Below, piece by piece: positions 29,691 to 42,268 of a stretch of 64,000 nucleotides of DNA (positions are counted from its first letter, which is position 1; each line of letters opens with the position of its first letter). A model generated the notes under the pieces. It had not been told where the DNA came from. It did not search any database and saw only the letters and a program-made list of their open reading frames with translations. The translations under genes were made by a program, and so were the position numbers. The stretch comes from Callorhinus ursinus (Eukaryota; Chordata; Mammalia; Carnivora; Otariidae), in NCBI RefSeq assembly GCF_003265705.1, contig NW_020312859.1, positions 2,522,755-2,586,754 of the forward strand, read 5' to 3'.

Positions 29691-30129
29691 CTGGGACCAG
29701 GGTTAGTTCATGAAAGCATGGGATTATTTTAAATGATATACACCTTGAACATTTGCCATTCTTTCAGTGTGGAGCTGTTAATTGGCTTTTCACATTGCCC
29801 TCCTTACATAAGCTACACAATCTATCTTCTGATTTCCGATTTGGGTTTATTTCATGCGGAACAAGCATTTGAAGACGTTGTGCAGCAGCTTGAGTGCAGA
29901 ATCTCTCTAGATTCTTGTGGCAACTTTTTCCTGGCTCTCTTGTCATTGTTTCTTCCGTGCCTAAATTGACAGTATTTTTTAGCAACTCGTCTCTACTGAA
30001 TTTTCATAAAAACAAATCTCTCCCTTTTTGCACTCATATTTCATCCGCCTGTGGAATATCGTTACAATAACAAGTGTGGCCAGTGCAAACTGGTTTGGGA
30101 ACGAACCCAACAGATTCTTGGCAAACGTG

Positions 30130-30478
30130 CCATTTGTCTTAGCTCAGGCTGCTGTAACAGAATACCCTAGACTAGGTGGCTTATTTCTCACAGTGATGGA
30201 GGCTGGAAGTCGGAGATCAGGGTGCCAGCGTGTCGGGTTCTTGGTGAAATCCCTCTTTGTGGTTTACAGACAGTGGTCTTCTCATTTTCGCTTCCTATGG
30301 CAGAGAACAGAGAGAGAAAGCAAACCCTCTCATACCTCTTCCTGTAAGGGCACTAATCCCATTCAGAATGGCTCCACCCTCTTGACCTTACCTCCTGATA
30401 CCATCATTGAGGATTAGGATTTCAACATATGAATTTGGGGGTGGGGAGTATACAAACTTGTGATCCATAACATCATTC
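30130..30478 (-). mobile_element. MLT1/MaLR-type LTR, inverted
   Basis: GGCTGCTGTAACAGAATACC, AAGGGCACTAATCCCATTCA and GGATTTCAACATATGAATTT define it. Confidence 0.75.
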
Positions 30479-30659
30479 TTTGGGGGGGGAGCGCAGAAGG
30501 GGGCAAGAGTGCCAGAGTGGCCCACCAGCTGTGAGCATTCATTATGCCTGGGGCTGGAGTGTTGTGTTCAGAAGGAACGAGGAGCTCAGGTTAGCCTGGT
30601 GAGCTGATTAAACAGACATTGGTAAAGAAAGCTTCTTTGTCACACTAACTATCAAAGAC

Positions 30660-31035
30660 TAGTGTGGTGTTGTCTCTGGAAGACACCTGCCCAGACAAGA
30701 CTATACTTCCCAGCCTCCTTTGCATCCTAGCATGACCACGTGACTAGTCCCCGCCAATGGAATGGGAGTGGGAGTAGTGAGTGTCATCTCCAGGCTGGGC
30801 GCGTAGGGAGCAGGTGAGCTTCTCTATCCCTGCCTGCAAGCTAGCTGCAGAACACCCCCAGGCCCAGGAGTTTGGGGGAGCCACAACCTGTAAGCCACCT
30901 GGTTCCTCACACGAAGGAACTCCAACCAGAAACCACCTGTCTTGGAATATCATGTGAGTGAGAAATAAACTTCTGTTGCGTGAAGCAGCTGAATTTGGGG
31001 GTTTGCTTGTTATAGCAACTACCATTACCCTAATT
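30660..31035 (+). mobile_element. LTR-like remnant
   Basis: TACTTCCCAGCCTCCTTTGC, GTGAGAAATAAACTTCTGTT and TTGTTATAGCAACTACCATT have the layout of an old LTR (promoter side, AATAAA, end). I cannot name the family. Confidence 0.45.
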
Positions 31036-32009
31036 AATAAACTTACCGTATCAGGCTGTTGTGAGGATGAAATTTGATGACATACACATCACAGACTCTT
31101 AAATGGGACTTTTCCTGTTACTTCATATTTCCAGTTAAAACCACAAGGTGCTAAATGCCCCCGTATTCCAGAAAGCCACAAGACACATGTCTGTAGGGCC
31201 TTCTGAGGGACGTCATACCAGCTTTTCTCCTACCTTATCCCTGCCCCCTCAGCATAAGCAGAAAATTCTTGTCTATAAGCAGAAGATTCGAATTTGAGAA
31301 TGAATTTCTAGAGTAAGGAGAAACGACATACCTTTTCTTTTTCTACTTTTTTGGGGAAAGAAGAGAGAGGTACTCCCCTTGTCCTGACAGATTCTGCTGG
31401 GAGAGATTTAAGGTTTCTGCCAGAAGTGGTGAGTAGTATCTGATTCTCTGACTGCTTATCAGGCAGGCTTGCACATCTGCCTATAGTATCTGTTGATCTG
31501 GGAGAAAGTGGTTCGAGAGAGATGTCAGGGTGGGGGGGTGGGGCATCCTCACACCCAACCATTTGGCCATGCAAGGATGGGCGAGCTTCCCATGAGCTGA
31601 GTAGGTGCTGGGCCATCTGCTGAGTATCCTGCCCAAAAGGGATGATCGTTTTGCTTTCCAGGAAAGAGGACTCTGGCAGAAAGAGGCTGTGAAGTGTACT
31701 TCCGGGGACAGAATTTGAGAGAGGTCAAGTGGTCCTAGGTCTCCCCCCACAAACAGGAGACCACTACAAGGGCCCTGGATAAGCTCCTCACATGGCCCAG
31801 GGATACCAGCCTTTGGACACTTGCCACGCAGAAGGAATCCATCTCCCTGAGAGGACGTGAAGCAACACCAGCTAGATTTTTGTCCCCTTTCAACCACTGC
31901 AGGCCTAATAAACAGGAGAAGCTAGAACTTAGACGGGGTGGGGGTGAGAAAGGTGTGGAAGGGACTCTCACCCTGCTCTCGGGGCTGCAGAGAACTATAA
32001 GGCAGAGAT

Positions 32010-32200
32010 TCAGGGCAAGATTCTGGAGCCAGACAGCCAGACAGGGTTTGAATCCTGTGTCTGTAACTTACTAGCTGTGCGACCTGGGGCAAGTTACCTC
32101 ACCTTTCTGGACCTTAGTATCTGTAAAATGCCATTAATAATAGTACCTACCATGCAGTGTTGCAAAGGGCACCTAGTTAGGCTACTTAACAGTTTAAGTT
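32010..32200 (+). repeat. MIR
   Basis: TTCTGGAGCCAGACAGCCAG, then TTACTAGCTGTGCGACCTGG. Confidence 0.85.
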
Positions 32201-33501
32201 GAATAACAATGTGTTCTTGAGGTGAAGGGTCAGTCCTGATTTAGCAGAAGCATTCCATAGGATCTGATGAGATGTTCAAGCTAGACTGAAAGGCACAGGC
32301 AAGGAGAGGTTTGACTGCATGTGTTCGAAGACAGCGGTTGAAGAAAAACTAAACCCATTTCTGTGTGTCCTTCACCAAGTTCAGATTACTCGAGAAACCA
32401 AGGACACAGGTCAAGCATTTAGATCAGTTTGGGACACATTGAAACGCATGTTAAATATTATTGTCATTCAAACTTCTGCCAGGTCGGGGATCGAATCCTC
32501 TCTAAGCTCGATTAGTTTGGGGTGATAATATGAATGGCTATTTTTGTGGTCTCCTACTTTTTGGACTTCGTAAACCACCAAATTTCATAAAATACGGGTG
32601 AATTCAAGTAAGACTCCCAACTCCATCTGCAAAGTAAGAACAATGGGGGAAAATCCACAAGTATTATTTAGAATCATCCTCAGCTTATACAAGAATGAAT
32701 TTCATAACCCCTCCAATTAGGAAGGTCATCAGTTCATGGTAAAAGACCGCCCTGCAGATGGCGTCCCTTTAACTTAATGACATTTCACCGTGTTGTCCGT
32801 ATTTTCAGTCCCAGCTCACGGGCTGGTGTCTGAAGACCTCAGATATCAATTACATAGAGTTTGCAAGCATCTAGAACTGATGTCTCCCATCCTCATGGCT
32901 GACCCGTAAGACTGGGATCATGGTCTACGTTTTCTTTATGAGGATGTTGAGGTTCAGAGAGGTTGGAACACTTGTTGAGGTTCACCCAGCTGGCCCCAGA
33001 GTCTCGATGTTCCTGGAAAAAACTCGTCTTTTCCTCTGGGTTGAATACATGTTGCAGGGGCCTCTGCTCCATATGGTCACCCAGGGACCCAGGCTCCTTC
33101 TTTCTTGTGGTTCCATCATGCCCTAATGCAGGGACTCTTAGCCCAGAGACGAGGGGTCTGTGGATGGAATTTAAAGTAGTATTCGCTGTACCTACCTGTT
33201 GCCAGGAGAAATCACAGGTATGTTCCTATCGCATTGCTGTTACTGCAGATGTTGCAAAGTACTCCTATCCTCCTTATCACGCTGAAAGTACGGTAACTAG
33301 ACTCAGTCTTGTTTATTGTGTTAAAAAAAGAAGCACATATGTCATTGTCTCGCATACTTTTTTGTTTTAGTGACCGTATTTTGATCCTTTGTTTCCCTTG
33401 TAACCATATATTTTATTTTATGCATTTAATATTACTAGTCTGAGAAGGAGATTATAGATTTTACCCGCATAAGCTCACAACGCTCTCAGGAGCTTCGCCG
33501 G

Positions 33502-33902
33502 TGTAGACTGAAGCCGGGCCCCATATGCGGAGGGCAGGGAGAGACCGGAGGAAGAGGCGGGACACTCCAGGGTCGTAGGCAGCAATTTTAATCATAGCCA
33601 AGGGAACTCACATACGAGGCTTGTCTTGGGCCGAAGCAAGACCAGTGGCTCCCTGCACCTGCCCGCCAAATCTTAAAAGCTTATAAAGAAGACCTACCTG
33701 GGCTCAGTCATATACACCCTGCAGGTGTTTTCAATGCCACATCACCATCTCAAGGCTGTGTCCTTGGGATGGTCTCTGGGAGCAGGGAAGGCAAGTGGAA
33801 CCCACATTCCAAGGACAAGGGAGGGGGTGGGGATCCTCTGAGGGCCAGGGCCAGCTCAGGGGTCAATCTGCGGTCACGTCTTTTTGATCATGTTCCCCAA
33901 CA
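33502..33902 (-). mobile_element. Solo-LTR-like block between KCNK15 and CCN5
   Basis: On the minus strand it starts TGTTGGGGAACATGATC, has a TATA-like TTTATAA (33687-33681) and an ATTAAA (33592-33587) 95 bases later, and may end GTCTACA near 33502. No internal retroviral sequence adjoins. No convincing target duplication was found, so the inner end may lie up to about 60 bases further left. Confidence 0.55.
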
Positions 33903-34449
33903 ACCTGTCTGAGGAGACCTAGGCTCATAAAGAACAGTTAAGAACCGTGTTCTAGAGCCTGGAAGTCCCCCACTGGGTCCCCTGCATGGGACCAGCGGAC
34001 AAGGGCAGAGAGCAAGTGTGGTGGATTTTATGGGACCGGGGGCGGTCCTTATGGTTCAGATCTGGAATCATAGCCCATGGCCAGACCTCAGTCACCTGGC
34101 CAGAAGATGTGGTCTCTGTCTGGGTGCCTGGGAGGAAAAGAGAAACAGTTTGGAGAACAAGCAGCCAGGCTCTGCCCCATTACCATGTCACTTACAAGGA
34201 CTTAAATTTAAGGATACACTGGGACCCCTTGTCTCAGTGATTTCTGTGGGAGGCAGGTGCTGGGCACCAGGGGCCCATCATGCCGGTCTCATGTGCAGGT
34301 GCATAAAGTCTGATGTGGCAGGGAGGTGGTGCTGGGGGCAGCTGAGGCTGCTCTTCTCAGATCTTCCTTCTGTTCTTCCAACATGCTGTCTGCCTTGTCC
34401 CAAGAACCCACAGTCTGTCGAGGGCTGGTGAAATTAGGACAAAATGTAC

Positions 34450-34680
34450 ATCCTTGAAAATATAATTATAGCTCCCATGTATGTAGAGCTTTAGTTTGCC
34501 AAGCACTTTCATAAGCCTGGACTTATCTGATCCTCACCACAGCCCTCGAGCAAGGCAGGGCAGAGATGACCATCTCCGCTGCAGTTGGAAACGGGGCTTG
34601 GAAAAGAGAATTAGATGTTCAAGGTCACAAACCAGAGGCAGAATCGGGACTGGAACCCAAGTGTCTGTCACCATTCAGCA
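34450..34680 (-). repeat. MIR
   Basis: TTATCTGATCCTCACCACAG, then GGGACTGGAACCCAAGTG. Confidence 0.7.
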
Positions 34681-36899
34681 GGCATGTGGTAAATACCTAC
34701 CATGTGCCAGGTCCTGTGCTGGCTTCAGGGACACAAGGATGAATCAGAAATCTACTTGGCTTCTAGGGAGCAAAGCCCAACAGAAAAGCCAAGAATAGAC
34801 TGGTAATTACACTGCCATATACAATTATATTTGTCAAGACTCTTTTAGCTCAAGTGATAGAAACCCAACTCAGCCTCATTTAAATATAAATGGAATTTAC
34901 TGGTTCACATAGCAGAAACCTTTAGGGATGTATAACTTCAGGCATGGCTGGATCCAGCAGCTCAAACCCTATTGCCTGGCATCTGTTTCTCTTAATTACT
35001 TGGCTCTGTGTGATTTTATTTTTCAGGCAGTCTCTTCTCGGGGTGGCAGACATAACCTCTGGCAATCGAAGGCTTACCCTATAATAGTTTGGCTACTTGA
35101 GTCGAAATGATGGTAAGCATACCCCAGGTGTTCCAGAAACAGTCTTGAGGCTTTGCATGGAATGGCCAAACCGCCTACCTGACCTGTTCATCCCATTCTG
35201 GATGCAGGTAAGGTGGGGATGGGGTGGGGCCATAAGATCGAAGGAGTCTGAGTCCCTTAATCATTCTGTGGAGGAGATTGCCAACCAGAAACGCCTGCCG
35301 AGGGGGGTCATGGTGATGGAGTGGTCTGCCCCCAGATGCAGGTGACAGTGGGGTGCCTTGTCTTTAAAGACTTCTAAAACTGATAAAACTGGCTAAATTC
35401 AATCTGCTTTTTATTATCACCACATACCAGTAAATCTAAACATTGCCAGTGTTAAAATATTCCTTCCCCAGGAAGAACGCTCCCAATTTGGGGCCTGCTT
35501 ACAACTGGAAACTGGTTTACCCTAGTTAATAAAGACCTGCATCAGGGTCTAAGTAGCAGTATGATGAAGAACCATATGTACACCACAGTGATTAAGGAAA
35601 CATTACAAATAGGACTGTTGACAAAATAAATGTAGGTTTCTTTTGGACATCAAATTCAGACAGCTGAGAAATCTGCTGAGTGAAAGGCCCCAGGGAGACT
35701 CCCATCAGGGCCCTGGACCGGGCATCTGGAGAAAGCAGTGAGGTGGTGCATTCGGTTCCAAAACCTTAGGCTTTGATGGGGGTGAAGGTGGACCACAGGG
35801 CAGGGACCAGGAGAGGACAGGAGGGCCACGGAATGTGAAGGGGATGTCTCCGAGACTGGGGGATGCAGGAGGGTTATCAGGACATGGAGGTCCAAGTCCT
35901 TGAGGGGAGAAGAGGGTGAAAATCAAAGTCAGTCACCTGTGCTTGGCTCCGGCTGGCTTCAGGGCTGGGGAGCAGCAGCTCCTGTTAGTGTTGCCCATCC
36001 CACCCAGAGTGGGTGAAAAGACCTAGCCCAGCAGTGTGGTTCAGAATACTTTCATGAAAGCCAGTAGGAGGGGCCAGGAGGCAGTGAATGGGCCGCGGAT
36101 AAGAACCAGATCCGTGTGATGGGGCCACTTACAACTGTGCTCATTGGCCAACCTCAGGGTGTCCAAGAGGACACCCTGCCCTTGGGTTCCCACCTGAAGT
36201 TGTAATTAATCATAGCAGAAGAGGAGAAAGTTCTTGAGAATCGGCGAAATCACGAGCCTGTTGCTGAGAGTGTGGCTGAGACCCTAGACCCCATTTTAGC
36301 CATCGAGAGGCAGGTGGATTTTTTTTTTATAGCACCTGACACCCCCAGTGAGGCTGCTGGAATTGTCCCTTGAAGAGGGCACCCTACCCCTTGTTAGCTG
36401 AGTAGCCAACGTGTGTGTGTGTGTTGATGGGAATGATCTGGAAGAGAGGGAGAAATGGAAGGCATGGGAGGGAAAAGGGGGCCTGGCCGGGCTGCATCAC
36501 CTGGGAAGAGGTAGACATGGTAACTGGGACTAATGGAGAATAATGGGGGGGGGTCATCCAGGCTAGACGTGGGGGAAAAGAGTGCCCCCGGGGCTGGAGT
36601 GGGTAGCCCCAACCACCCAGTGTGCTGGGACACAGAGGAGGCCCGTGAGTCCTGGAAGGAGCCTGGACCCATCCCAGAAGGCAGCTCTGAGCCTCGGAGG
36701 GATTTGAGCAGAGTGATATAACCATGCTGCGGAGTCTGGCCGCGGGAGGAGGGAGCTGGGCTGCGCGTAGATGGACCGGGGGGTCATCCGGGGACCGATG
36801 AAGGCGCTCTGGTTCAGGGCAGCGCAGGGGTCCTCACAGACATCTCTGTAGTATTTGAAGTAGAGGAAACTGCGGCCCTGGCGCAGATAGGGAGGACTC

Positions 36900-37080
36900 C
36901 CAGGCCGAGTTCTGTCCCTGCCTCACTCCACCGCCGTCGGCTGGCTGAGACTCCCGGGGGCGGGCGCAGTGGGAGCGCTCCTCCCGGCTCGGGCCGCTGG
37001 TCCGTTCGGGCACCGCAGTGTCCCCGCAGTGCCACGAGGGGGCAGAAGCACACCGCCGTCTTCGCCCATTCTCCCCAGCC
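36900..37080. promoter_or_regulatory. Small CpG-rich patch with CTCF-like motif
   Basis: About 180 bases with many CpGs in otherwise CpG-poor intergenic DNA. CCACGAGGGGGCAG at 37032-37045 matches the CTCF core at 13 of 14 positions. Confidence 0.45.
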
Positions 37081-37094
37081 ACACTCTAGAAATC

Positions 37095-37265
37095 TTACGC
37101 AGACTTTAATGAGGTGGAGGGCTTATTAAAACACAGCCTTCGGGTCCCATCCCACGAGTTTCTGTGAGTCTGGAGTGGGACACAAGATACTTGCATTTCT
37201 AACCAGTTCCCAGGTGATGCGGATGCTTCTGGTCTGGGGACCCCACTTTGAGACGTACTGAGGTT
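37095..37265 (+). mobile_element. MER5A-like copy
   Basis: TACTTGCATTTCTAACCAGT, TCCCAGGTGATGCGGATGCT, and GGGGACCCCACTTTGAGA at the end. Confidence 0.65.
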
Positions 37266-37419
37266 GAATGTTGGGTGGGGATGGGGGGAGCTCTGACCCA
37301 CCCAGACGTGGCCACTGGGAAATCACTGTCAACTGGGCAGCCACTCCCATTTGACAACGATGTATTTACTTTTCTAAGCCCCCATTAAATCCCTTTTCAA
37401 AAGGAAGCTATATTATTTC

Positions 37420-37990
37420 ATCCATTCAATAAGGACCAAGCCTGGTTCTGTCCTGGGTACTGTTGTAGGTCCTGGGAATCCATCAGGGAACAAAGCAGAA
37501 AAAAGAAGTCCCAACCAGCGCTTGTGGTGTCAGGCAACAAATAATAAATGTTGCAAACAAGTCAGGTAGTGTGTTAAAACATGATATATGCTACATGCAT
37601 CGGGGGGGTCGGAAGAGGGTGGCTGAGGTGGATTCTCTGGGAAGTGTTAACTTGTGAGTCCAACCTGAAAGAGAGCAAGGGGATTAGCCATGGGGGTATC
37701 TGGGGAAGACGATGTCACGCAGCGGGAACAGCCAGTGCAAAGGTCCTGAGGTGGGAGCATGTCGAGCATGTTCAAGAAACAGCCAGGAGGACCATGAGGC
37801 CAGAGAAGCATGAGCAAGGGGGTGAGGGCAGAGAGGTGACTGGGGCACAGAGCGGAGCCCTGTGGGTTGTGTGGCCTGGGCTGGCTTGGTGTTCCCAGGA
37901 TCCCTTTGGCACACACTGTAAGAAGCAGGGTGGAAGCCGGGAGAGCAAGAGGAGGCTGCAGGGGTTATCAGGGCAGAGATGGTGGTGGCC
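37420..37990 (+). repeat. Ancient interspersed repeat, unnamed, copy A
   Basis: GTATCTGGGGAAGACGATG, CAGCCAGTGCAAAGGTCCTG and AGCATGTCGAGCATGTTCAA recur in copy B at 46.6-47.4 kb. Short open frames here are repeat-derived. Confidence 0.6.
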
Positions 37991-38489
37991 CTGGCTGGGG
38001 GAGCAGTGGGAGGACAGGGGTGATAAGAGGTTATACACACCAGCATACACATGTACTTGTCTGTGTTGCCGTAACTAAATGGCCAGGGCCATCTGATGAT
38101 CTACTCCTCTCTGTGCGAGCCACTCTAATTCCCGACCTGAACTCTTGTCTCTATGTCTGTCCATGTCCACCTGACCCATCTTTGATGTCCAGCGGCCTCC
38201 AGCCACACTGTCCTGGGTGACTAGTTCCTCCTCAAACTCAAAACATTGAGGAAACCCCCCATCTACCCCCTCTAGGGGCTCCTCCACTCTCCCTGGCTTC
38301 TGCCGGTGTGGCCCCTCCATTCTGCCGTCCTCCAGCGCAAAGCCCAGGGCTGTGTTGGGTGTCTCAGCTTCCCTGCTGCTCACATCAGGGTCGGGCCACG
38401 GGGATTCTCCAATCCGTTTCCTCTTTCCCACCCCCAACCCCCCACCTGTCCAGGCCGACGGGCCTGAATGCCACAGTGACTCATGGGCC

Positions 38490-38705
38490 CTCGAGCAGGA
38501 CTCTCTGGGTTTAAATCCTGGTTCTGCCAACTGTGAACTCTATGAACTTGGGCTATTTCCTTAATTTGCCATATCTCAGTTTCTCTATCTGTGAAATGGA
38601 CATAATTATACTTCAAATGGTTATTATGAGGGTCAAGTGAGTGACTGGAACAGAGTCTTGTATGTGGTTAGGACTCAATGAATGTTAACTCTTACTTTTA
38701 TTATT
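38490..38705 (+). repeat. MIR
   Basis: GGGTTTAAATCCTGGTTCTG, then AGTTTCTCTATCTGTGAAAT. Confidence 0.8.
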
Positions 38706-38784
38706 TATGCAATAAGTCTTTACTGAGCACTTATTGTAGAGAGACCTGCATTGTATTGGGAGATAGTCTGACCCAGGATAAAGA

Positions 38785-39023
38785 GCGCAGACCCTAGCAA
38801 TTCCACTCCTGGATGTTTATCCAACAGAAATGTTCACCAATGTCTAGCAGAAGATGTGGGCTTGAATGTTCACAATACCCCTTCATAATAGCCCCAGACT
38901 GGAAACTACCCATCAAGTATAGAATGGATAAATGAAATGTAGTAAATATTCATACAGTGGAATACCATACAGTGTTGAGAACATGTAACAACATGGATAT
39001 TACAAATACAAATATAACGGGGG
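38785..39023 (+). mobile_element. L1M fragment
   Basis: ATTCCACTCCTGGATGTTTA and AGTGGAATACCATACAGTG are sense L1 ORF2-end sequence. A CAN-SINE sits at its right end. Confidence 0.75.
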
Positions 39024-39141
39024 GAGGGGCAGTGCCTGGCTGGCTTAGTTGGTGGAGTGTGCGACTCTTGATCTTGGGGTTGTGAGTTCGAGCCCCACGT
39101 TGGGTGTAGAGATTACTTAAGAATAAAATATATATACATAT
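39024..39141 (+). mobile_element. CAN-SINE, older, plus
   Basis: The head GTGCCTGGCTGGCTTAG, a B-box-like GGTTGTGAGTTCGAGCCCC, and an AATAAAATATATA tail. ATATAACGGGG and ATATAACAGGG flank it. Confidence 0.85.
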
Positions 39142-39243
39142 ATATATAACAGGGAAAGCCTGGGCCTGGTACCTCTGGGCTATGAATTTCAGTGGAGTTT
39201 AGTCTGATTTTCACCTGTGACCTTTGCCCCCAACACCACCTCC

Positions 39244-39450
39244 TTTTTTTTTTTTTTTTTAAGATTTTATTTATTTGACAGAGAGAGACACAGCGTGAGA
39301 AGGAACACAAGCAGGGGGAGTGGGAGAGGGAGAAGCAGGCTTCCCGCTGAGCAGGGAGCCCGATGGAGGGCTCGATCCCAGGACCCTGGGATCATAACCC
39401 GAGCCAAAGGCACACGCTTAACGACTGAGCCACCCAGGTACCCCCCCCCG
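39244..39450 (-). mobile_element. CAN-SINE, full-length type, inverted
   Basis: The T-run then AAGATTTTATTTATTTGACA, the arctoid-type middle (GCTGAGCAGGGAGCCCGATG) and the reversed head. CCACCTCC occurs on both sides as a target duplication. Confidence 0.9.
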
Positions 39451-39544
39451 CCACCTCCTCTTCTTTACAAACAAGAAAATTCCCAGCCTTTGCCTCATAT
39501 CACTCTCTGACTTGCAAAGAATCCCGGAGGCAGGATAATAATAA

Positions 39545-39880
39545 TAATAGATTATATTTCAAGTGAACACGAGGAATTACTGACCTAATACTCACAACAC
39601 CCCTATGTGATGGGAACTCACTCAACACAGTGATCCCATAGGGTGGGCACTGCTATTTATGCCCATTTTACAGATGAAAAGACTTAAGCACTAAAAGGTC
39701 AAGAGAATGATAGCTCAAATTGTTATTCAAACTACATAATACTCAACAACACTCTGTGTAGAGTACTGCCATTATCCCCATTTTAGAGGAAAGGACGCTG
39801 AGGCACAAGGAAGTTAGTTACCCTGCCTAAGATCACACCAGGGAACAGCAGAGCAAAGACCGGGCAGGTGGCTGAGCCCA
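39545..39880 (-). repeat. Two tandem MIR-like copies
   Basis: CCCATTTTACAGATGAAAAG (39661) and CCCCATTTTAGAGGAAAGGA (39777) are equivalent positions in two adjacent copies. Confidence 0.7.
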
Positions 39881-40779
39881 CTCTGCGTAGCTCTCTTCAC
39901 CGCTGCTCAGTAGTGAGGTCGAGGGCCTTGCAGCCAGCTGCCCCGGGGTCCAGCACCACAACCCCAGGACAACTCATTCATTGCTCCGTCTCAGTTTACC
40001 CATCTCTAAAATGGGAATATCAGTAGCACCTTCCTTTAGGGGTGTCCCAAGAGCAACATGCAGTTGTGGGTAAAGCCCCTGGCAGCAAAGGCCCCACATG
40101 CAGGCATCTTTCAATGTAGGTCTGTTGCCCTCATCCTGGCTGTTACCGTTTCTAGAGATATTACGTGAACTTTTCCCGGCAGTGTGTTCAGCGTTTACCC
40201 TTGCGGAGCCTGACCCACTGAAACTCTCAGCCTGTGAAAGACCATCAACCCAAGCTTGAGTCAGGTCACCTTGGCGTGGGCTAAATTCCCTCCCCAGCTG
40301 CAGACCAGCTTTTGGACAGATCACTTTCGCAAGCAGTCTCCTCCTCTGTGAACTGAAGTTAATTCTATTTTGTGAAGATAAGGTAGCTCGATGCTGCCTG
40401 TGATTTGCCATCTGGGGTTTGGGGAGGAGGTGGTACCTAAGCAAAGGCGGCTGTTCCAAGGGGCGTGTCATGCCCATCGTGGGAGCTGGGGTCATCCTTT
40501 CCCTGCTCTGCTTTAGACCTCAGTGCCCCACACTCCCAGGCTCCCCTGCCTCTCACCTTCCCAGTGGGGTTGACCAATGGGAGGCACTACCAGAACCTGG
40601 GGGTAGGAGAGAGCAGAAGCCAGGTCTGCCTCCCCAGCTCTATGGGCTTTTTGTTAGGTCTGTAAGGCTGCACCTGCTCTTGCTGGAGGGACCTGCTGTG
40701 ATTCCATCTTCCGCTGGCTGGTCCTGGCTTCTGGGCTCTCCTTCAAACCCTCCATCCCAACAGCTGGTACCAAGTGAAA

Positions 40780-41075
40780 GCAGCCATTCATAGAAGAATA
40801 CCTACTGCATGAGTCTATTGATGTGAGGTTCGAGAACTGGCTATCCATCCTCTTTGGTGGTAAAACTCAGAACAGGGGTTGCCTTCAGGGGCGGAGGAGA
40901 CAGCTGGGAAGGGGCCAAAGGAAACTTCCTGAGATTCTGGAAATGTTTGGTACCTTGATGGATTACACAGGTGTTCACGTTTGCAGAGACTTGGTAAACT
41001 GTATGTTAAGACCTGTGTGTTTCACTGTGTGTAAACCGTGCCTCAATCAAATTAGTTTAATAAGAAGAAATCCCT
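40780..41075 (+). mobile_element. L1M 3' fragment
   Basis: AACAGGGGTTGCCTTCAGGG and TTTCACTGTGTGTAAACCGT match the same L1M 3' end as the copy in the KCNK15 intron. It lies just beyond the CCN5 3' UTR. Confidence 0.7.
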
Positions 41076-41234
41076 GTTTAAATACTGAGAGTGTTCTCCA
41101 ATTTCCTGGTTGGAGTCTGATGAAAACACAGTTTTTATTTTTAAACATAACATGTAGATCACAGAGGAGGATGGAAAATTTATATGTAGGTTTAAAAAAA
41201 AACCAAAACAATAAGACATGAGACTTCAGACAGA

Positions 41235-42047
41235 ATTTCACGCTTGGGTTGGTTTATTTCAGGCCACGTTCCCCAGTCCCCAGGGGCTATCCTTCATTCT
41301 CCCCTACTTTTCTCTGGTCTTAAATGTTGCAAAGCACCAACCTATATATAAAGTGTCTAGCTCAGCGCCTGGCACATTGCAGGTGCCTGAGAAAAGTTCA
41401 TTCTTATTAATACAAGTTGGGTTTAAGGGATCACTCTCAGGCCTGTTTTCTGACTTTCTTCAAGACAGTGTGATTTCACCTTGTGATTTTCACATAGCAC
41501 ACAGCCTCTGAATTCTGCCCTGGATGGGGCAGGCTTTCTCAGACAGCATAAGCCTGACCTACAAGCTCTTGCACAGGCATGTATTCGGGGACGTTTTTGT
41601 GTCACTCCAGGAAAGGAAGCAGGAGATTCAGAATATCTGCGTGCCCCTCTTCACCACACCCCCAGAAAAATAGCCAGTCCAGCCCAGCACCTGCCTCGGC
41701 CTAATGATTAAGGGACAGCTGGTTGCCCTATCTGCTGGAAAGCTTGCCTATTACACATGTTTGATAAAGGCTGTGTGGAGGGGCTGGGAATGGACCAGAA
41801 GACAATGGAAACCTTGGCCAGCCTAGGCTGTGAGGTAGAGGAAGGGGGACTGGGGCAGACATCCTGGCTCTATCTCAGGGTCCAGGTGGACCAGATGACT
41901 TGTGAACATTCTTGTCCTCTGGGGCCTGGATGTCGTTGCCCCAGCCAAGGGTGCGGGGCGGGGCCATCTGCCTTCTGCTCAGGGCCCAAGCACTGGCTTG
42001 CCTGCTGGGGAGGGCGGGCACGGAACCTCCAGATTCCCAGGCCTGCT
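41235..42047 (-). other. CCN5: CCN5 3' UTR (predicted)
   Basis: It runs from the stop to about 18 bases after a minus-strand AATAAA at 41258-41253, about 0.8 kb. This fits a CCN5 mRNA of roughly 1.5 kb. Confidence 0.65.
41253..41258 (-). promoter_or_regulatory. CCN5: CCN5 polyadenylation signal AATAAA
   Basis: A canonical hexamer on the minus strand, and the first one I noticed downstream of the CCN5 stop. Confidence 0.6.
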
Positions 42048-42268
42048 CTAAAAGGCACTGTTCCACGGGCCACGGCCCCTGGCAGGTGGACAGGGCCTGG
42101 GCAGGCACAGGCGGCGCTGGGTCTCCAGTCGGCAGAGGCGGTTCTGGTTGGACACCCGAGTGGCCACGCCCAGCCCACAGGTGGTTGAGCAGGGGCCCCA
42201 GGCCGTGCTCCACTCTGGGCAGGGGGCACCAGGGGGTGGGGGAGCGACAAGGCGAGAAAACTGGGGTC
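42048..42268 (-). CDS. CCN5: CCN5 TSP1-module and terminal exon (residues 178-250)
   Basis: The acceptor is a pyrimidine-rich tract plus CCCCCAG. It encodes [19 protein letters not shown], the TSP1 repeat and the tail to NSAF, with TAG at 42050-42048. Confidence 0.95.

Larger units (their letters stand above)
23891..41234. other. Intergenic region between KCNK15 5' end and CCN5 3' end
   Basis: About 17.3 kb in which I recognise no gene. It holds MLT1-type LTRs, MIRs, L1M pieces, CAN-SINEs, a solo-LTR-like block at 33.5-33.9 kb and a CpG-rich patch with a CTCF-like motif near 37.03 kb. Between these are stretches with nothing I can name, for example 26.3-27.7 kb, 28.0-29.3 kb, 35.1-36.8 kb and 39.9-40.75 kb. 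Non-coding RNAs cannot be excluded. Confidence 0.6.
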
